From Scleroderma bovista (lineage: Eukaryota > Basidiomycota > Agaricomycetes > Boletales > Sclerodermataceae), in NCBI GenBank assembly GCA_037178675.1, contig JAYMGJ010000109.1, positions 124,001-188,000 of the forward strand: DNA of 64,000 bases. The letters are read 5' to 3'. Under the pieces are notes generated by a model. The model did not search any database. It was not told where the DNA came from and saw only the letters and a program-made list of their open reading frames with translations. Numbering within the stretch: position 1 is the first letter of the stretch; each line of letters begins with the position of its first letter. A program made the translations under genes and the position numbers. Below, piece after piece: positions 11,945 to 24,300 of the stretch.

Positions 11945-13097
11945 TTTTCCGTTAGAATTATTGCGTGAGTAAGTCTTATTGTTGTTGGGCACTGAGAGCA
12001 AGAGGATGGAGAGGGGCAAGTGGCAAGTGGCAGGTCACGGAAGTTGTTCCAGGTCACTAAAGGTAAATCAACGTTACACTTCAAATATAACCTTTTGTGT
12101 GTCCCCATCCCCGAGCCTGGTCAGATGCCAGTGTGTTCTTTTGTTCATTCCTCACCCACACTCCTGCGATGTCACCCTCTACCTCGCACCTTTTGAGCGC
12201 ATGAACCAACATACATCTGTCACCTGGGAAGCTTACTATCTAGAATTCGAAGGCACCTGAACAATGCGAACATGCTCGTATCGCGTGCACTAAAAGGTGG
12301 GTTATCTGAGCCATCATTCGAACAGCAGCGATAATGACATTCAATGTGTCTGAGATGGGACTCTGCACAATCGTTGGACCTTGGCTGAGGTGGTCAAGCA
12401 AGTCGAGTATTTCCAATGGTGAGCGTGTCACCAAGTCGGACTGACCGTGCGGAGGGGAAGAGTCGCAAATGCTATGCTTATTATGAGCTCTACATTCATC
12501 GCCTTCCACCACCACCCCTAAATTATGCTCCATCCACCTCTCACTCATTGCTGACAACGACGTTCTAGGTCTCTTCGTGCTCATTCCCCTTGCGAGTCAT
12601 CACCAGGCGACAACCTCCCATCGAACCCATAATCCTAATACAGGCATGAGTCGATTCTCTTGCATCTTTTTGCTGCACTTCCGGTTCTGCGCATAAGCGA
12701 AGTGGATGTACATGCGCGGATTATGACAATGTAGTCTGGGGTGCCCTTTGCGTATAGAATGTACGCGGATTACATGTGAGACGAGGCCCAGAGCTTGGGA
12801 GTGGCTGAGGAAATTGTGTGGATGTGCACAGATGACCCTGGTATATGAATTTGTGAGTGCGACATGTCCACATACTTCGTATCTGTGGCATCCACAAAGG
12901 ATGAATAAGACTAGCCCCTTAAGTAGACGGTACAGGTTTGACCTGACCAGGCAACTGCTGATAACGACCTGGAAGACGCTATAGTCTCATACGTCTGCGG
13001 ATTCTCGGTGGGTAGTGATGGGCATGTATTGTAGCAAGGTACTGCATCAATGGAGTTTATCATACCCAACGGATATAATGTACCCCATGATCGTTAG
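11945..13097. other. Intergenic, no gene seen
   Basis: Between the ORF upstream of GLE1 and the 3' end of the AIM32-like gene. The longest frame (12240-12584, minus) has no recognisable domain and no splice support. The part just above 11944 is the likely promoter of the ORF/GLE1 transcription unit. Confidence 0.5.
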
Positions 13098-14078
13098 CTA
13101 GCGACAATATCGAGTGAAGAGCTCCACCTGTGCTTCCTTGCTCAGGCCCATGCGACCCCTCCAATGAGAGGGACACATAGGCTTCTCGTCAAGCTTGACA
13201 GGGCGAGCTGGTATAGAAAGGATAGTATCTAGGATGTCGGGCACATCCTCGGGCTTTACAAGACCCAACCTAGTGATCGAGTATCAAATACAGTGAGCTC
13301 ATGGTATAAAAGAAAGTACGGACCATTCGCCATGAGGATACACGAGCACATTTGCCGCATACCTGAACGATAATAAAATCAGTGAACAAGTGGCGATCGG
13401 CACGACCAGCACTCACTGGTGTCCGCCCACATGCGCCGACTCTGCAAGCTTTACACGCGTGCTTGGATCCCGAGCATCCCGCTCCCGGCGTCTTCCCAAC
13501 TCCTGGCGAAAAGCCCGTACAACAGCACTCCCCGTATTTCCACATCGACAATCCCTCGCCATGTGCGTGCACACATAGACATGGATGTCCTCGGACACGG
13601 GTGCGGTCTCACCACTCGACAGAGGCAGACTGTGCTCCCTCAGCATCCTACCGACATTGCAAACATTCTTCATCGATACACATTGTACCTCGGCCTTGCC
13701 CCTCGTACTCGAAAACGCAGTCAGATAATACTCCTGCATGTCCGCCTCGCCCTCCGGTCTAAGGGGGTACGACGGCCCATTCTCGGACCAGCAAAAGTTG
13801 ACAGATCCACCTGTGTGCACGAGTTCACCGAGGAGGGCGCGTTGTAGTGGGGTAGAGTACCTGACTGGGTATGTGGCAGGCGAGTTGGGCGTATGCAGGA
13901 AGACGTAGCATCTATGTGGGGGAACCGTGCCAGGTAGCTGTGCTTGCAAGGGATTCGTAGTGTCTGGGATGGTCGACGACAACGGTGACGACGTGGCGAG
14001 TGATCTTATGTTTCTAACTGACTTGTGCGGGTGAGCGACACGCAAGAGTCGAAGTCGATGCCTTGCGGATACGAGCAT
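13098..14078 (-). CDS. AIM32: AIM32-like mitochondrial thioredoxin-like [2Fe-2S] ferredoxin
   Basis: Three exons: 14078-13417, 13362-13324 and 13269-13098, 290 residues. The N-terminus is rich in Arg, Leu and Ser without acids, as in a mitochondrial presequence. The second half holds CTHMARDCRC (C-x8-C) followed by HVGGH, the signature C-x8-C...H-x-G-G-H of Apd1/Aim32 proteins, which bind a [2Fe-2S] cluster through two Cys and two His. The second intron cuts just after HVGGHQ. The C-terminus (YPHGEW, then KPMCPSHWRGRMGL) is also typical. Yeast Aim32 works in mitochondrial redox quality control; the same role here is inference. The start lies 120 bp from the divergent SDR gene, so the two may share a promoter. 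Family certain, function moderately so. Confidence 0.85.
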
Positions 14079-14198
14079 AATGATGTAATCCTACTTCGAA
14101 GTTTGACTTACATAGCCTATCGTGATCTAACGCCTTCCAATTCGATTCACGTACATAGGCAATGTTCGGCGGCCGTCTGGACCCTACTATCTCGTAGG

Positions 14199-15606
14199 AT
14201 GGGTTCATTCGCATCCAAGGCTTTCAATCCAGAGGAGGACATACCCGACCTCACTGGAAAGGTCATCATCGTTACGGGCGGAAAGTACGCCTTCGTGTTC
14301 ATCTTTCTGCAATCATATCACTGACGCCTGTGTGAGTTCAGCACAGGTATCGGATATGCCACCATCAAACACCTCGCTCGCAAGGGTGCAAAGGTATACA
14401 TGGCTGCCCGGAACAAGGCGAAAGCAGAGGCAGCCATTTTAGCACTAAATGAGGAGGGGCTTGGACCGGGGAATGGCGAGGTAGTGTGGCTCGAACTCGA
14501 TCTGAACGACCCGCGCAATGCAAAGAAAGCAGCACAAGAGTTCATGACGAAGGAGGACAGGCTCGATGTGCTAAGTACGCCTCCTTCGGGGTTGGACGTT
14601 ATTCATGGCCAGCGCTGATCGATTTGTAGTCCACAATGCTGCTGTGTATGTGCTCCGCCTTAGTTCGTCAGACTCATCCAACTCGCGCGTTCGTCAGCTT
14701 GTTTGGACCTTATGAGATACTGCCAGACGGTACGGATACCTTTTTGACACCATGGGTCCTTCTTCATTAATATTCTCGGACAGGCGTGCAGCAGATCATG
14801 ATCGTCAAGTATGTCTTTCAGGCATTCCTTTATACTCGTCACTCAAGTTTGTACTTTGCAGCGTCATCAGCCCCTTCGTCCTCACCCGGGAATTGCTTCC
14901 CGCCCTCAAGAAAGCAGCGTTTCAGCCCGACTCAGACGTCCGCGTCGTCACGGTATGCGCCAGTCCTCAACATTTTCCGGTTGATCTATAACACACGAAT
15001 AGGTTTCATCGGAGGGCCACAGAGTCATGGGCGCCGTACCTCGTTTTCGGATGATCGAGGACCTAAACGACGAGTGCAGTCACTCCTGGGTTCCGATATT
15101 CATGCGATACTGTATGTCCCCAAACAAAGTGATATACCGACTAACACCTCTATGAGACAGGCCTGACCAAAACAGCCAACATCCTGTATGCCTCCGAACT
15201 CCACCGTCGTCTCTCCTTGGACCCCTCATTGTCCAATATCGTCGCCCTCTCTCTGCACCCTGGTAACGTCAACACCTTCTGCAACAGATCTTGGGTCGTC
15301 CGTCTTCATCTTAGCGAGGTTATCTATGTGCTCGGACTCCCGATCACTGTTATGCCTGATGCTGGAGCATATACGAGCGTGTTTGCTGCTGCGGCACCTG
15401 TGGTGAAGAGGGAACGGGAGAAGTATGGGGGCGGGTACATTTTACCTGTTGGGAGAGTGGTTAAGCCGACCGTGGGACTATGGAAGGGAGTGATGCAAGG
15501 ATGCAGGGAGTTGATGGTAGGAGATGAATGGGAGAAAGAGTGGGTGGAGGGGGGTAAGGAGTTGTGGGAGGTCATAGAGAGATTCTTGAAGGAAAGGGGA
15601 ATCTAG
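14199..15606 (+). CDS. Short-chain dehydrogenase/reductase, tandem copy 1
   Basis: Eight exons: 14199-14284, 14342-14574, 14630-14645, 14698-14729, 14785-14809, 14862-14952, 15003-15111 and 15161-15606; 345 residues. A Rossmann fold with the NAD(P) motif TGGNTGIG (split by intron 1), then NAA, VVTVSS with the catalytic serine, and YCLTK as the catalytic YxxxK. The length and the AARNKAKAEAA segment after the glycine motif suit the retinol-dehydrogenase-like fungal SDRs with NADP preference; the substrate cannot be inferred. The third, fourth and fifth exons are only 16, 32 and 25 nt. It is followed 1 kb downstream by a paralogue with the same exon lengths up to the last exon. Confidence 0.9.
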
Positions 15607-16662
15607 TTACGCAGAGCCAAAATGTGTGGATAATCAACCCAGCAACTGTAATGATATGCGCCCTTCAATGCGCCTGTATTTCGTGTACCGTTAACACTCG
15701 AGCATTCGCCGCAGCGCCCAGCCCATGCTTCCATACCCTTTCGAAACGAGGTGTTCGGCAAATATCCTACCCGAGCCACATAGTTGCTTACATGGCGTGG
15801 CGAATGTGCTCTTGCAAACAGATCCCAGCCCGACACTTAGCACCAACGTCCATTATCCGTCGATCAAGCAACGCAGCGCAACTCAGTAGGCTGGATGACA
15901 CGTCCCGAACCCCCTGAATAGCCTTCATCCGACATTTAGCCTCGATCGAGATGAACGCAGTCTGCATGGGTGGAAGCGTGGTACAGTAGGTCCCCATTCT
16001 CCAGTGTCCACCAAACGGGGAGCATGACATTCACACTTGCACCTCTACGGCAGGCATAAGGAAAATTGTCAACCTACTCTGCGTTTCCGAACACCACCGC
16101 CTTGACCCGCCAATTCATACGGCTCTGTTTTCTGCCTGTGACCGCACCCGGCCTGTAATTATTGGCAAAAACTTCATAGCGACTACTCCCGTGATTCGGA
16201 ACCAAAAGAAATCGGATCGCGTGTTGCAGGCTTGTGGTGCGTGCACAGTTTTTCCTCGAGATCAGGAATCCGCTCTCTCCGACGCGGTCCCCACCGAAAT
16301 TGCAAATAACATCATCCACCCGTAAAGGAAGTCAATCGTCGAGGGCGCGACGACGCCCAATTTGCAAGATGGATACGACCAGCTCAGGCACAAACAGATG
16401 AGAATACCTCGTCAGCCCGCGGAGAGAGAGAAAAGAACAGAAAGATGAACGAAGACGGTAAGGAATATCAGATGCGGGGATGGGACGGCATGAGAGGTCG
16501 GGTGAATATTTGCGAGTCGCGTTTATCTTTCACTCCAAAATGAAATTGATCTGTTGTGGTGACGTGGATCCGTTGAATCACAAAGAAAACATTTAGGAGC
16601 CAGTGAGAACTGGACTGGCAGAATAAACCCGTCACCATTTGGCGCTTTGGACGACAGGAAAA
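15607..16662. other. Intergenic between the two SDR copies
   Basis: About 1.06 kb with only short unrelated frames. It holds the 3' UTR of copy 1 and the promoter of copy 2. I see no repeat or mobile element that would explain the duplication. Confidence 0.5.
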
Positions 16663-18080
16663 ATGGGTTTATTCGCATCCAACACTTTCAACCTGGACAG
16701 AGACATCCCTGATCTCACCGGAAAGGTCATCCTCGTTACAGGCGGAAAGTACGTAGCACGTCAGTTTCACCGGGTTTCCGTGATTGATGGATACTCGTGG
16801 TCTACGAGTATAGCGCTGGGATCGGATATGCCACTGTTAAACACCTTGCTCGAAAGGGTGCCAAGGTGTACATGGCCGCACGGAATAAGGCCAGGGCAGA
16901 GGCAGCTATCGCAAAATTCCAGAGTGAGGGACTTGGGCCGGGGAATGGCGAAGTCGTCTGGCTTGAGCTTGACTTATGTGATCCACGCAATCCAAAGAAG
17001 GCAGCGCAGGAATTCATGAATAAGGAAGACAGACTTGATGCCCTAAGTACGTTTCTTTTTTGAATGCCATGGAGCATGTGAGCGCCAGTGACGGTGGTCT
17101 TTTTAGTCCATAATGCTGCCGTGTAGGTGTATTTCTATAGGTTGTCGTATGGCTAACCAACCACCGCTGAGTTTTTTTGAATCATACGAGATTTACGCAG
17201 ATGGTACAGCATAGCGTTTCGTTTCATATAACGTACTAATCTTCAGGCAGGCATACAGAAGGTCATGGTCGTAAAGTAAGTTCCTCGGACTCTCCTCGCA
17301 TCTGATCATTCGACTGCATGTTTTCCAGCCTCATCAGTCCCTTCGTCCTCACTCGCGAGCTTCTTCCCGTCCTCCGGAAAACCGCTTCCCACCCTGAGTC
17401 TGATGTCCGCATTGTCGTGGTGCGTGAAGCCCTCCAGCAAAGATATGACCTACGAAATTTCTTGCATAGGTGTCATCGGACGGTCACAAACTCGTTAGAG
17501 GAAACCCCCGTTTTCAGACTATCGAGGACCTGAACGAGGAGTGCAAAAATGCATGGCTTCCTGGATTCGCACGGTATTGTACGCCCTCATCTACCCAACC
17601 TCTCGGAAGGATGCTAACCCTTATAAACCAGGCTTGAGCAAACTGACTAACATCCTCTACACCACTGAACTTCACCGCCGCCTCTCCTCGTCTGGGGACC
17701 CCGCTACATCAAATATAACAGTTCTTTCTATTCACCCTGGTTTCGTCAACACTGCCCCCGAGAGACCCGAAGTCGCACGCCTCCACCTCAGTACATTCGC
17801 CTTTTTGATTGGCTATCCCATCTCGGTGGTCCCGGATGTTGGAGCTTACAACAGCGTGTTTGCCACTGCTTCACCGGTCGTGAAAAGGGAAAGGGAGAGG
17901 TTTGGGGGTGGATATGTTGTCCCTGTGGGCAGGTTAGTTAGTCCAGGTGGTGGCTTATGGGAATTACTGTTTCCGAGACAGCGCAAAGGGCAGAACGAGA
18001 ATGAGGAAAGCGAGTGGGGAACGAGGGGGAAGGAGTTATGGGAGACTATTGAGAAGTTTTTGGAGGAAAGGGGTATTTAA
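16663..18080 (+). CDS. Short-chain dehydrogenase/reductase, tandem copy 2
   Basis: Eight exons: 16663-16748, 16814-17046, 17107-17122, 17172-17203, 17251-17275, 17329-17419, 17470-17578 and 17632-18080; 346 residues. Exons 1 to 7 have exactly the same lengths as in the copy at 14199 (86, 233, 16, 32, 25, 91 and 109 nt). It keeps TGGNAGIG, NAA, VVVVSS and YCLSK, so the NAD(P) site and the Ser-Tyr-Lys catalytic set are intact. The introns are unalike in sequence, and the least conserved coding exon is number 4 (FFESYEIYAD against LFGPYEILPD), near the substrate side. Both copies look functional; different substrates are possible but not shown. Confidence 0.9.
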
Positions 18081-19167
18081 TTGTCGCAGACCCTGGATAA
18101 CATTGTTATATATGTTGTCGTAGCTAGCTCTAACTGTCCTTCGAATGCGAACAGCACTCATCTTTTACCTAAATGTTCTTTCCATAATGATTGGTGAATG
18201 AAGCGACACCCAGGATGAGTTCCTCAAAAGACGGACAAGGCAACGAGACAGCTCATCCACAGTAGTTGCCTTTTTGGAATCCTGGCCAGAAAGCGGCTCC
18301 TCCGGACCGTCAAACAACAATGAGCACACCTCAAATTGAGCAAAGCTGGGGCACATCATAGTGTGCAGCATGGCGCTAGTCGGGGAAACGCCGTGTAAAG
18401 TGGTAACGAATAAGCAATGCCTTTCAACATTGATACTAGTAGGGGAGTTCAGCCTTGTTGATCGAAACGACATTTTCCAGCCCGCCAGTGAACTTGCAGT
18501 ACTAGGACGCACCCTTTAAGTCAAAATTTCCCAATAGCTGGAGCAGCAGTACTTTCAAATCACTCACCTGGATCACGAGCCACTCAACAAACATTTATCG
18601 TTCCGCGATCTGGTAATGGCAGCATGCTTCAATCCACCGTATTTCCACACATTCCATAACACCTTACGAAATTAAATAGATGCTGAAACTTGCACTCCGC
18701 GGACAACCACAGACTTGTCATGCGACAAATGCGCAAGAAGCGTACCGGAGATAAGTTATGTAGGTTGCAATTTTTTCCCGGAACCGCCGACAAATTAGAC
18801 AGCCCTCCAAGACCGCAATCTTTCAGGGATCTAATCCGGTGCGAAGCACAAATTCAACATCGGAACTCCGGGTATGTCGACGGTGCACCTTGTGACCTCT
18901 GGGCCATGCCAACTTAGGTTTATTGCACCCTTGTAGGGAGTAAACGCTTGCAGAAGGCACAGGAGCCAAGAAGGATGTCCACAGGACATGGTATCTTGCA
19001 AGTCAAGGAAATGGGCATTGGGCCCGGATCAGCATTCGGTGATAGCAACGCCAGACTACTTAACACCGACTATTAATTTTCAAACCAGATCCAAGAAAGA
19101 CGGGGAAATCGGACATTAGTGGGGGAATCTACAGGACTCGTGTGGTGATACAACAGTGAAAAGAAGA
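18081..19167. other. Intergenic, no gene seen
   Basis: Contains only short frames. A 115-codon frame on the minus strand (18165-18512) has no domain I recognise and no introns that would extend it. The stretch lies between the converging ends of SDR copy 2 and the F-box-like gene. Confidence 0.45.
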
Positions 19168-20367
19168 TCAAATTGAATGTGGCTCAGCGGACAGCTCAAA
19201 ACCGATCTGATGCCCCTCCAGGAGCCCAGTAGCGAGTTCTTTTACTTTGGAAGGAGAAAGCCGTGTACCGACATCAGCATCGCTGGACATAGCGGCGATG
19301 GTGGTGTGCGCCCTGATTCGAACGAAAGAGCTAAGGTATAACTTGTCAGCATATGCTGCAGATGACCGACGGCGAGAAGACTTACGTTCCGGCCTTGATG
19401 AGCTCAAACAGTCGTGCGTGCTTCCTAGCCTCCGTTATATACATCCCAGTGCCCAATATCGCATCATCAGGACCACTCGCGATCGCGAGATTTGCAAGAG
19501 GACTCCTTCTCGGAATTGCATAGCCCGGATAGTCGTATAGCGCGATTTTTTTCAGTGAGGAATTAGACGAAGCTAAGAGTAGAAGGTTGTTCCATACAGC
19601 AGGCACCTGCGAGCGCACCAGACGCAGTCGAGGTGCCACACTGAGTGCCGCAGCAAGCCGTATTGTCGTGGGCGAAGACGACAAACGTAGCGCTAGATGA
19701 ACACTCTCCTGAAGGAATGGATCAGGGCAGAGAAATAATCATTTTGGGTACTCACAAGGTTTGACCATCGAGGTATAGCTTGTGCAAGACCCTCTAGCAT
19801 ATATCGCGGTCGGTCGTGAGTGAGGTAAGCAACAGGATCCTTGCGTATCGTCAGACAAAATATATCTCTCCGTGCAAGTGCGGCACAGAACGCTTCAGCT
19901 TCCATGTCACCGACACCACTGCTTCTGTCGTGCCCGAGGTCCAGACAGATGTCCACATCATCAACTCTTTCGCACAGCGTAAGTAGAACGTCGCAGTCCT
20001 GCCATATCGCGCTAAGGACGACTTTTCGGACTGCAGGTGTTAGAGCGGGGCGCCTTTTGAGCGCCTTCAATGCCCCAGCGAGTTGTTTGGCGGATTGAAG
20101 ATGTAGCGTGTGATAGAACAGGGGTAAGGTAATGCGATGGAACTGTCGAGAAACGCATAGCAGTGAAAGGCGAGTGCGCGCCAGAGGCTGGGAATAAGGT
20201 GAAACCTTGATGATCAAAGAATGATCAGAGACGTAGTCCCACGCATGCAATGGCGAGCGCGGGACTGGAATGGGAAGGATTGCTGGAGGTGACACACATA
20301 ATGACAGAATGCGCAGAAGTAATTCCTCAGGAAAACAAGACAGACTTGAGCTGTCAGAAGAGGACAT
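19168..20367 (-). CDS. F-box-like protein
   Basis: Three exons: 20367-19756, 19708-19386 and 19330-19168; 365 residues. The N-terminus has CFPEELLLRILSLC, a typical fungal F-box start, followed by SLLCVSRQFHRITLPLFYHT, the second half of the motif. The rest is Leu-rich and probably forms the irregular repeats seen in Agaricomycete F-box proteins. Such proteins link substrates to SCF ubiquitin ligases through Skp1; in mushrooms the family is greatly expanded and most members are uncharacterised. The start at 20367 places the F-box 10 residues in; an in-frame ATG at 20484 would add 39 residues. Confidence 0.75.
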
Positions 20368-21379
20368 TTTCTGTAGTGTTGGAGTAGGTGTAGGGGAGGT
20401 CGAGTTAAATAGATGGGCGGCGAACATAGGTGAGCCGGGCTCCTGTCTCAAGGGATCAATTTGCTTTACCTGGTGGGATTCCATAGAAGATCAAAGCTGT
20501 ACGCGAGAATCAATGTTCCGGGAAACAGCTTCCAGAGTAGAAGGCCACATATGAGCGTCAACGAAATCCGCCGGTAATTAGTTACATACCTCGAAATCCC
20601 AAACTTGACAGTACGTCATAGAATGTCATATCGTGTGCTGGCTTCCCACGTACTCATGGATGCTGAATTATACAAGTAACGAAGTGCCTTCAAGTTACAG
20701 CACGTACTGGGGGGCCAACTTGGTTGATCGAATGTCTGGTCGAAGACTCGAACTTAGCGGCCACTCCCTAATTATGTAACGAGGCAAATGCAACTGAGTG
20801 GAAAGCACAAGCTACCAATTCTCGTAGTACCCCCACTGAGCGAGCTGATGATTGATAAAGCAGATTCGCTCAAAATCACTCGGACGACACGGTCATGATA
20901 GACTAAAAGGCACTCCTCGTTGAGTGGGACTTGTAAAGCAGCGCAGGGTCGCCATGAGCGTCGTGTTGCACTCCCAGTCATGTTCGATTCCCATCTTGAA
21001 TGGATGTAGTTGGGTCCACAGCTATCTCGAAGTGTATCGGCTGTTTGGCGTTTTTAAACGCCTCTGGCACTGTGGCGACCGTGTGGTACTATATAACACT
21101 TCCCTAATAACCTTCGCATGGGTATCTAGAACCAGGTAGAGATCAGAAGATAAATAATAATACTACAACGTCATTCGGATGCATGATATTACAAATAGCA
21201 TAAACAGATAGCATGGTGAAGGTTAATGAAAACAACGTGTAAGCACACTGGCTTACCTGAGTGCTGTCTGTGGTACTGGGTAGTAACTACTCAGTATTTC
21301 AGCCTTTGGCATAATGGTTAAGCGGACAGACAGTCTGACCCTCTTACATGAGAGCAAAGAGGATGTGACAAAATCACTT
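20368..21379. other. Intergenic, no gene seen
   Basis: A stretch between the start of the F-box-like gene and the stop codon of POL2. Frames are short. A TGGTTAAGCGG string near 21318 resembles a tRNA A-box but no B-box follows. Confidence 0.5.
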
Positions 21380-24300
21380 TCACCAATTCTCCAGGGTTAT
21401 CTGTGCACATTCCTAGGCGGGAAGCGCAAACATCAAAAAAAACGCCACATGGATATTGATAAACAGTACTGACCTTCAACCGCGACAACCCGTGTACAAT
21501 AGAAACGTTTAAGATCGTCTTCAGCTTTCTTCTTACGTCCGCTTTCCCAATAGCCAACTGGTATGCACCGGAGCACTGGCAGTATCGCGAGACGTTATCG
21601 GAACGAACTTGCTTGCATTTCGCGCATTTGAGATCTTGTTGCACAAAGGCGCGTTCGACGGAGTTCAACATACGAATAAGCTCGAGCTCAATCGTAGCGC
21701 GGTCATACTCGCCACCGCATCCTCCACATATCCATCTAGGAGGCCCCACATCCAGCCCACTGGGCATGAGCTCCGGGTCACGACAGAAGTCAAAGTCCCG
21801 CAGGCTATCGCATAATTTGCAGGGAATATTGGGCAGCTTCAGTGTCTCACAGGGGTTTCGGAAAACAGCCTCATTTGCGAATTCCCGAACACCAGTAAGT
21901 TCGAGCAGGTTACGCTTCAACAAACTAATCTCCACCTGGTACTCGTGTGCCAAGCCAAAGACTGCACAGACAAACTTGACGAACTCCAAGGCCGGATTGG
22001 TGAGGATGAGATGCGATCCAGGCAGGTTCGGGAACATAAGTTGCTGGTGTAGTTCCTCGTCGTACACTGAGTCTCTATGCTTGGATTGAATCGCACCTAC
22101 GACCCGTAACAGTTTGCGTGTCAGTTTTCGAGCGATGAACTCTCGAGCGCGGTCCATTTCGTCTGTTTTCCCGGTATCGCGTTGAGTGGCATCCGGGGCC
22201 AAGTTCTGAACGACTCTAAGAGGAGCTCGTGCCCCTTCATTCGTTTTCTGCCTGATTTTATAAAGCTCGACGATGAAGTACTGGATGACTGAACTAAAGT
22301 CATCCTGGACAGCAGGGGGGAGAAACGTTTGAATGTTCCAACGCATCTCGATAATGAGCTCTTCTGGGGAGTCGAGGGCCAAAGGGTCCTCACAGACAAC
22401 GCCACCCATGTTTGCGAAGTCCATAAATAACAAGAAATCGTAGAAGCGATCTGTCTTAAGATAAGTGTGTTGAAAGAGCTCGTGGGATGTCACAGCGGTT
22501 GTAATGTAAGTTGCATAGGCATGGGCGGTGCCAGGTGGCTTTGAAGTCGCCAATAAGATACGGCTGAGGTCGGCATAAACAACCTGAGCGCCCAGCCGCT
22601 TGAACTCAGCGAGCATCTGGATAAAAGTTTTGCGCATAAGCCCATGGATGAAACGGTGAATGCTTGAATCGTAGAGATGCGATGTAGATGTACTGATCCA
22701 GCGCCAAAAGTGATCGATGGTGATGGTCGCTGGGCTTTCGAAATTGCCTTGAATTTTGTCAAGAAGCCATGTTCGGATCATGGATTTCAGAATGGAAAAC
22801 GTTAGCGCAGATAGATTCGACTCCCCAAGCGTGAGATCCCGTTGTCCCTCACGACCAGAAATCTCATCCAGCGTGCGAGACACCGAGTCGAAGGCCGTTG
22901 CACCTCCGCTGCCCTCAAGCTCATTAACGACGACAGAATGCAGCACGGAATTGACAGCAAGATTTCGGACGGTGACCTCCAGACACACATTTGAGTAACA
23001 GCCGGGGGTCACAAACTCCGTCCGTTGCAGTTCTTCAACGGGTCGATTGTCCGCCTCTTTGCCACCAAGGTCGGGACGCTCGGACGGTGACCACCATAAA
23101 ACGATATCTTGTTGGACCAACCGCCGAGCGAAACTGATGTCGGACAAGAGCAATGGCTGGTCTCCGTCAACGTGCCCTAGAGGAACATCAAAGTAGTCTG
23201 CGAGGGCGATCGATCGATCGAGCCACATCCCCAACGAAAGGTATCGATGAAGCATCTTTTGAGCCACGTGTGTTTGCCATGGGAAGACGTCGAGGGAATG
23301 AGGAGACCTAGCTTTCGACATGGACAGCACGGGAAACTTGGAAAGCTTCGGCATCCAGGTGTCGAAATAGGTCTGCTCTTTTGACGACGAGATGACTAGC
23401 ACGTACGACATATTCTCCAGAAGGCCCAGCTCCCTAGAAATTGCCTTCAGAGCCGTGGTATCTTTGCTGTGGTATGTGGTCGTAAATTCACATGATGCAG
23501 GATAGTGCATTGAAGCAGGTTCGCCACACTGATCTCGTCGCTTCCTTGATAACTCGGCGTAAAGGGCTTGTAAACGTGGCAAACCTTGTCGTCGCGTTGC
23601 AGGGTCAACCAAGTGTAGTTTGACAGATCCAGAAGGGAAAAAGAGTGCGAAGACATGAATCGGGGCAGTGTTGGAACATGCATGGTAGAGAAAGAGGTAT
23701 TTGTTTCCGCGTCCAGAGTCGAGATATGAATTCTTTACGAAGGAGGTGCTGGCACGATCAAGTTGGCTAAGGTCGGCTCCGCTACTCTGTGCACGATTAA
23801 GAGTAAGACCTTGTTCATCGACAGTGCACGTTTTTCCTAGTTTCAGGATGGCTCGCATCTCTAAGGGAACCTACAACGAAGTCAGCACGTGCAAAGTCGA
23901 ATTTGTGTACGACGCCGACCTGACGTTCAAAAACTCCCTCTACGTTTGGGTCATTCATAAGATCCGTGAAGTGTTCTTCGATGTCGTGATATAACTCTTC
24001 TTTGACTGCTATTCGGTAAAGATGCTTGCAAGGGATATCCCGCGGCAAATGCTTGACCACCTTATCGCACTGGTAATACTCTGTGCGAAACAGATCATCT
24101 TTCGGCTTTGTCTTCAGGTGGAGGTAGAACTGGCGGGGAATACGAAGTGGAACAGGCGTCAGTTGCCCGTCGACGAACACCCACATCGTGAACCGGCCTG
24201 GGATTTTACTGGGTCGGATCTGTATGATGTCCCAGCGTTGTGTTGTCGGGATTCGTGCGCCTTTGAACATAGCAGGGACGATGGCTGCCGCAGAACCACC

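Noticed and set aside
12240..12584. 114-codon minus-strand ORF downstream of the AIM32-like gene region
   Set aside because: No domain, no splice partners and ordinary length for a chance frame.
16663..18080. Second SDR copy as a pseudogene
   Set aside because: All splice sites, the glycine motif and the catalytic YxxxK are intact and the frame is open to the stop.
21305..21360. tRNA-like string TGGTTAAGCGG
   Set aside because: No T-arm or B-box (GGTTCGAATCC-like) follows at the right distance and no acceptor stem can be paired.
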